A stretch of DNA of 64,000 nucleotides, taken from Intestinimonas sp. GTDB taxonomy: Bacteria > Bacillota > Clostridia > Oscillospirales > Oscillospiraceae. How positions within the stretch are numbered: the stretch's first letter is position 1; the number at the start of each line of letters is the position of its first letter. The position numbers and the translations under genes are program-made. The notes under the pieces are model-generated. The model saw only the letters and a list, made by a program, of their open reading frames with translations, was not told where the DNA came from and did not search any database. This document shows positions 59,767 through 64,000 of this stretch, in pieces. The stretch is from positions 1-64,000 of the forward strand of contig JALCSB010000011.1 in NCBI GenBank assembly GCA_022653075.1. Reading direction: 5' to 3'.

Positions 59767-61428
59767 GTGTTATTTCGTAGGTTTTCCGCTCTTTTTCTGT
59801 GCGGCGTACTCCTTTTGTCCATCCCCGCTTCCGCCGCCGGGATCTCTTACCCCGACGTGGCAAAAGAGTACTGGGCCTGGTCCGACATCCAGTCTGCCAC
59901 CGAGTACGGTTTGATGCAGGGTTATGAGAACGGTACCTTCGGCCCGGAGGACACGCTTAACCGCGCCAGCTTCGTCACGGTGCTCCAGCGGATGTTCGGT
60001 TGGAAGGCGGTCGTCCCCGCCTCTCCTTCGTTTACCGACTGTTCCCCTGGGGCCTGGTACTACTCCGCCGTGGAAACCGCTGCAGCCCACGGCATTACAG
60101 AAGGTGGAGTTCCGTTTCGCCCCTCCGACTCCATCACCCGTGAGGAAATGGCCGTCATGCTGGTCCGCGCGCTGGGTTATGGTACGCTGGCCAGCCAGAT
60201 CACCGAATGCCCCTTCCCTGATGTGACCTCCAACCCCGGCGCCATTGCCTTGGCCTACGCCATCGGTATGACCACCGGCATTGTGGAAAACGAACGGCTG
60301 CTGTTCAAGCCCGACAGCACCGCCGTCCGCGCACAGGCGGCGGCCATGCTGGTGCGGGTCTACCAGCGGTATACTTCCCGTATCGACTGGCTCCACGGCT
60401 TTTACGCCTTCGCCTCTTACCCCCAGATCGGTTTTACCGACCAGATGGACGGTGTGAGCGTGGGCTGGGCACGGATGTGCTTCGACCCTTCATCCGGACC
60501 CTGGCTCAATGATACCTCATCCGGCGGCAATGACTGGGTAAAGCCCTCCGGCGCCGACAGCGTCACCCGCTACTTTGCCGCGAACGGGACCCCCTGCAAC
60601 CTAAACGTGTATGCAACCACCGCCCAGAATGTGACCCTGTCCGACGGCACCACAACCAGCGTGGTGGCCTCCGTGACCGCGCCTGCGCAGCGGGCCGCCG
60701 CCATCTCCGCTTTGGTATCGGCCGCCGGGGATTATGCCGGCCTCACCATTGACTTTGAAGGTATGAAGTCGGATTTGAAGGACCAGTTCACCGCCTTTAT
60801 GCAGGAGCTTCGGGACGCGCTCCCCGCATCCAAGACCCTGTACGTATGCGTCCCCCCCGACAAGTGGTATACCGGTTTTGACTACCGCGCGTTGGGTGAA
60901 GTTTGCGACAAAGTCATCCTGATGGCCCATGACTACCAGTGGACTTCTATCCCCGCATCTTATGTGGGCACCGACAAAACCAATTCGCCCGTAACCCCTT
61001 TTTCCCAGATCTACACCGCACTTTGTCATATTACCGACGCGGATACGGGTGTACAGGACCGTAGCAAACTTGCGCTGGCCATATCCTTCGGCACGGCAGG
61101 TTTCCATGTGGACGAAAATGGAATCCTGCTGGACACCACCATCTATCACCCCTCGCAAACCGTTATTGCCACCCGTCTGGCTCAGCCGGACACCACGGTA
61201 ACCTATAGCGATCTCTACCGCAATCCCTGCATGACCTATACCACCGAGGACGGCAGCCGGTATCTGCTCTGGTATGAAAACGCGCAGAGCGTATCGGACA
61301 AGCTGACCCTGGCCCGAATGTTTGGCATAACCGGTATATCCGTATGGCGACTGGGCAATATTCCAAATGTAACGGAGAATCCGGCCCTCAATTACGATGT
61401 GTGGGGTGCCATTCAGGCTCAGAGATAG
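59767..61428 (+). CDS. Secreted SLH-domain protein with a GH18-type domain
   Basis: 553 residues. A signal peptide is followed by three S-layer homology repeats (about 25-205): SYPDVAKEYWAWSDIQSATE, GYENGTFGPEDTLNRASFVT, ITREEMAVMLVRALGYGTLA and FKPDSTAVRAQAAAMLVRVY. The remaining part (about 208-550) resembles glycoside hydrolase family 18 proteins of the YaaH/SleL type: WLHGFYAFASYPQ, the active-site strand AGLTIDFEGMK (Glu331 as catalytic acid) and SVWRLGNIPN near the end. SLH repeats bind pyruvylated cell-wall polymer, so the protein is probably wall-anchored and acts on peptidoglycan or another glycan. Start is GTG 59767, with GTGAGG eight bases upstream. Confidence 0.87.
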   Translation: MLFRRFSALFLCGVLLLSIPASAAGISYPDVAKEYWAWSDIQSATEYGLMQGYENGTFGPEDTLNRASFVTVLQRMFGWKAVVPASPSFTDCSPGAWYYSAVETAAAHGITEGGVPFRPSDSITREEMAVMLVRALGYGTLASQITECPFPDVTSNPGAIALAYAIGMTTGIVENERLLFKPDSTAVRAQAAAMLVRVYQRYTSRIDWLHGFYAFASYPQIGFTDQMDGVSVGWARMCFDPSSGPWLNDTSSGGNDWVKPSGADSVTRYFAANGTPCNLNVYATTAQNVTLSDGTTTSVVASVTAPAQRAAAISALVSAAGDYAGLTIDFEGMKSDLKDQFTAFMQELRDALPASKTLYVCVPPDKWYTGFDYRALGEVCDKVILMAHDYQWTSIPASYVGTDKTNSPVTPFSQIYTALCHITDADTGVQDRSKLALAISFGTAGFHVDENGILLDTTIYHPSQTVIATRLAQPDTTVTYSDLYRNPCMTYTTEDGSRYLLWYENAQSVSDKLTLARMFGITGISVWRLGNIPNVTENPALNYDVWGAIQAQR

Positions 61429-61458
61429 GCGACATGTTCCATGCCGGGGGAGGGAATC

Positions 61459-62310
61459 ATGAAACAAAAGCTGCAAGCGTTCTTTTTCCTGACCATAGGA
61501 ACCCTGCTGGTGGCCTTGGGTGTCCACTTCTTTAAATTTCCCAACAACTTCTCGCTGGGCGGCGTGACGGGCTTAGCCATCATTCTCAGTCGGGCTGTTC
61601 CCGCACCCGCCCTCTCACCCGGTACATACGTAATGATCCTCAATGTTTTGTTTCTTGCTGTCGGCTTTCTGGTCCTGAACCGCGGCTTTGGCCTGCGCAC
61701 TGTGTATTGCTCCCTGCTTTTTTCGGGGCTGTGCAAAGTCTTTGAGTGGATTTTTCCCCTATCCAGGCCCCTCACCGACCAGAAACTGCTGGAGCTGTTC
61801 TTTGCCGTTATTCTGCCCGCGTTAGGTTCCGCCATTCTGTTTAATCTGGAGGCTTCCACCGGCGGAACGGATATCGCCGCCATGATTTTGAAAAAATTCT
61901 CCAGTCTGGACATCGGCAAGGCACTGCTCTGCTCCGATATCGTTATCGCCTCGTCCACCTTTTTTCTCTTTGATGTGGAAACCGGCCTGTTTTCCGTATT
62001 GGGTCTGGTTCTCAAATCCGTGCTGGTGGATACGGTGATCGAATCGCTGAACCGTCACAAATTTTTTCTGATCATCACGTCCAACCCAGAACCTGTCTGC
62101 GGCTATATTATTAGCAGCTTGCACCGAGACGCTACCTTTTGGAGTGCTCAGGGTGCCTATACCCGTCAGAACCATGCGGTGGTACTCACGGTACTTTCCC
62201 GCGGGCAGGCTGTGATACTGCGCCGCTATCTGCGCGTGCAGGACCCAAATGCATTTATGCTGGTTGCTAATTCCAGCGAGATTTTCGGTAAGGGTTTTCT
62301 GCGAGCCTGA
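61459..62310 (+). CDS. YitT family membrane protein (DUF161 and DUF2179)
   Basis: 283 residues. The membrane half carries the YitT repeats: [31 protein letters not shown] and [20 protein letters not shown], about five hydrophobic segments. The cytoplasmic C-terminal DUF2179 domain (about 205-280) reads [20 protein letters not shown] and [20 protein letters not shown]. The function of YitT proteins is not established. GGAGGGA lies three bases before ATG 61459. It follows the SLH/GH18 gene by 30 bp, so the two are likely co-transcribed. Confidence 0.9.
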   Translation: MKQKLQAFFFLTIGTLLVALGVHFFKFPNNFSLGGVTGLAIILSRAVPAPALSPGTYVMILNVLFLAVGFLVLNRGFGLRTVYCSLLFSGLCKVFEWIFPLSRPLTDQKLLELFFAVILPALGSAILFNLEASTGGTDIAAMILKKFSSLDIGKALLCSDIVIASSTFFLFDVETGLFSVLGLVLKSVLVDTVIESLNRHKFFLIITSNPEPVCGYIISSLHRDATFWSAQGAYTRQNHAVVLTVLSRGQAVILRRYLRVQDPNAFMLVANSSEIFGKGFLRA

Positions 62311-62386
62311 ACGATTTACCTATGTTTTCCCCGTTGGGTCAACGAATAAACGATATACAGAATTCTTAACAGGAGATGAACTACCA

Positions 62387-63733
62387 ATGGATTACACGGC
62401 AGAATATCAGAAAAAACTGACCACCGCCGAAGAGGCCGTCAAGGTGGTCAAGTCCGGTGACTGGGTGGACTACGGCTTCTGTGCCACGCATCCCGTCGCT
62501 TTGGATAAAGCCTTGGCCAAATGGATTGAAGAAAATGATCTGCACGACGTGAATTTTCGCGGCGGTGTAGCCATGTTTCAGCCTGAGGTGACCAAGCTTC
62601 CCGATGCCATCAACCGGATTACCTGGAATTCCTGGCATGCTTCCGGAATTGAGCGTAAATTGATACCCCAGGGTTTTGGGTTTTATATTCCCATGCGTTT
62701 TTCGGAATTGCCCCACTATTATCGTAAAGACATTCGTCACCTGAACGTGGCCATGCTCCAGGTAGCCCCCATGGACAAGCACGGTTTCTTTAATTTTGGC
62801 TTGTCCGCCACCTACGTTACCGCGGTCTGCGAGTGCGCCGATATTATCATTGTAGAGGTCAACCAGAATATGCCGGTCTGCTTCGGCGGTAACTCCGCCA
62901 GCGTTCACCTAGACAAGGTGGACATGGTGGTAGAGAGCGACAACACGCCGATGCCCGAGTTGGGCACCTCCAAGTCCTCCGACATTGACGAGGCCGTGGC
63001 CAAACTCATCGTACCCGTTATTCCCAACGGTGCCTGCCTGCAGCTTGGTATCGGCGGCATGCCTAACGCCGTGGGCGCCATGATTGCCAGATCCGATCTG
63101 AAGGATCTTGGCGTACACACGGAGATGTACGTGGACTCTTTCGTGGATATGAGCCTGGCCGGCAAGATCAACGGCCGCTTTAAGAATATCGATAAGGGCC
63201 TTCAGGTCTTTGGCTTCGGCGCCGGCTCCCAGAAGCTTTATGATTTTGTGGACCGGAATCCCTCCGTCCGCGCGGCTTCCGTAGGCTATGTAAACAACAT
63301 CGGCACCGTTTCTTCCATTGATAATTTCACCTCCATCAATAATGCCATTGAGCTGGACCTGTTCGGCCAGGTGGTTTCCGAGACTGTCGGTGTGCGTCAT
63401 ATCAGCGGCTCCGGCGGACAGCAGGATTTCGTAATGGGCGCTTACCTATCCCATGGCGGCAAGAGTATTATCTGCTGCTCCTCCACCGTGAAAGCCAAGG
63501 ACGGCACCGTCTCCAGCCGAATTCGTCCCACAATTACCCCGGGCGGCGTTGTCACCGTTACCCGTACCAATATCCACTATCTGTGTACGGAGTACGGCAT
63601 TGTTAACTTGAAGGGCTCCTCCACCTGGCAGCGCGCCGAGGCGATCATCTCTGTGGCCCACCCCGACTTCCGCGACGAATTGATTCGTAACGCCGAGAAA
63701 ATGCACATCTGGCGCAGATCCAACCGCCGTTAA
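62387..63733 (+). CDS. but: Butyryl-CoA:acetate CoA-transferase
   Basis: 448 residues, the size of Roseburia/Faecalibacterium But. Segments that match the family are [82 protein letters not shown] (catalytic Glu246), [20 protein letters not shown] and the C-terminal ending [10 protein letters not shown]. It moves CoA from butyryl-CoA to acetate, the last step of butyrate formation in many gut Clostridia. Related 4-hydroxybutyrate or propionate transferases are the alternative, but the match to But is better. AGGAGA before ATG 62387 sets the start; the open frame extends back into the YitT gene. A strong terminator follows. Confidence 0.92.
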   Translation: MDYTAEYQKKLTTAEEAVKVVKSGDWVDYGFCATHPVALDKALAKWIEENDLHDVNFRGGVAMFQPEVTKLPDAINRITWNSWHASGIERKLIPQGFGFYIPMRFSELPHYYRKDIRHLNVAMLQVAPMDKHGFFNFGLSATYVTAVCECADIIIVEVNQNMPVCFGGNSASVHLDKVDMVVESDNTPMPELGTSKSSDIDEAVAKLIVPVIPNGACLQLGIGGMPNAVGAMIARSDLKDLGVHTEMYVDSFVDMSLAGKINGRFKNIDKGLQVFGFGAGSQKLYDFVDRNPSVRAASVGYVNNIGTVSSIDNFTSINNAIELDLFGQVVSETVGVRHISGSGGQQDFVMGAYLSHGGKSIICCSSTVKAKDGTVSSRIRPTITPGGVVTVTRTNIHYLCTEYGIVNLKGSSTWQRAEAIISVAHPDFRDELIRNAEKMHIWRRSNRR

Positions 63734-63755
63734 TCGGCTTTTCGTTCTCTCACTT

Positions 63756-63796
63756 AAAAAACAGCCGCCGGCTTTCATAAGCCGGCGGCTGTTTCC
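63756..63796. terminator. Bidirectional terminator between but and the DegV gene
   Basis: A perfect 16-bp stem (63759-63774 with 63779-63794) around TCAT is flanked by A- and T-runs; it ends both convergent genes. Confidence 0.92.
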
Positions 63797-63805
63797 ATTC
63801 TCTGT

Positions 63806-64000
63806 TTAGTTCTCTTTGAGAAAATAGGCTATACCTGCCGCGCCAGGGCCCATATGGGTACCCACCACACTGCCTACCTCGTTCGTGGTATAACGGGCGC
63901 CGGGCAGATTGGGCAGCAGCGTATCCATACACTCCTGCAGGGCCTCCGGGCAGTCTGTATGCCCAAAAGACACGGGGAAGGACAGGTCCGCCGGTTCCTT
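63806..64000 (-). CDS. DegV family protein, C-terminal part (partial)
   Basis: The last 64 codons and the stop of a leftward gene whose start lies beyond the window. The end reads NEVGSVVGTHMGPGAAGIAY and closes FLKEN, matching the DegV family C-terminus (VGxVIGxHxGPGxxGxxF). DegV proteins bind fatty acids; in Firmicutes FakB members hand exogenous fatty acids to the FakA kinase. The paralogue type cannot be told from this fragment. Confidence 0.85.
   Translation of the reverse strand, partial: KEPADLSFPVSFGHTDCPEALQECMDTLLPNLPGARYTTNEVGSVVGTHMGPGAAGIAYFLKEN

Overview
The window (about 58-60 % G+C by eye) looks like chromosome from an anaerobic, butyrate-forming Clostridia bacterium of the Oscillospiraceae type (Flavonifractor / Intestinimonas / Lawsonibacter-like). 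Supporting signs are a butyryl-CoA:acetate CoA-transferase at the right end, a 2-hydroxyacyl-CoA dehydratase operon with an oxygen-sensitive activator, Firmicutes-style gene orders (gdpP-rplI-dnaB; tilS-hpt-ftsH), GGAGG ribosome binding sites, frequent GTG/TTG starts and an SLH-domain surface protein. This assignment is inference from gene content, not from a marker search.

Layout. 1-1061: the end of an IS5-type element abuts a CPBP membrane protease. 1462-6315: a four-gene fermentation operon with activator, two dehydratase subunits and a propionate CoA-transferase-type enzyme, able to activate and dehydrate a 2-hydroxy acid (lactate is the simplest candidate). 6461-7546: an AT-richer islet with a SLOG-fold protein, a divergent small XRE repressor and an array of palindromic operators, beside tRNA-Arg(CCT). 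7833-11350: typA and an ABC-F ATPase. 11453-20809: a long leftward housekeeping block gdpP-rplI-dnaB-tilS-hpt-ftsH, with mnmE separately upstream. 21106-23548: an FAD oxidoreductase, a DUF1294 membrane protein and a papain-like protein. 23828-30239: a rightward type IV pilus/type II secretion-like cluster (regulator, secreted transglutaminase-like protein, GspF-like membrane protein, four pilin-like proteins, PilT-like ATPase, unknown protein).

30298-36425: a REC/HD-GYP/PAS/GGDEF c-di-GMP protein, pta, an XRE regulator and lepA. 36572-46751: a leftward run recJ, relA, ATP-grasp ligase, Asp/Glu racemase, an unusual Mur-ligase/N-acetylglutamate-kinase fusion and an M16 peptidase. 46979-53788: an M42 peptidase, a second ftsH, rlmB and a large membrane protein that looks like a P-type ATPase stripped of its catalytic residues behind an acidic 12-residue tandem repeat. 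53900-59502: xpt with a BMP-type nucleoside ABC transporter. 59767-64000: SLH/GH18 surface protein, YitT-family protein, but, and the end of a DegV gene.

How the genes fit together. Carbon flow is represented by the dehydratase/Pct operon, Pta and But, which share acyl-CoA and acetate/acetyl-phosphate pools. Signalling enzymes for c-di-AMP (GdpP), ppGpp (RelA) and c-di-GMP (the GGDEF protein) lie close together. The most unusual content is the racemase / ATP-grasp / Mur-kinase cluster behind relA, the pseudo-P-type ATPase, the reduced pilus cluster under a regulator with a degenerate GGDEF-like tail, and the operator array of the SLOG/XRE pair. Family assignments come from motif recognition only; no database search was possible.
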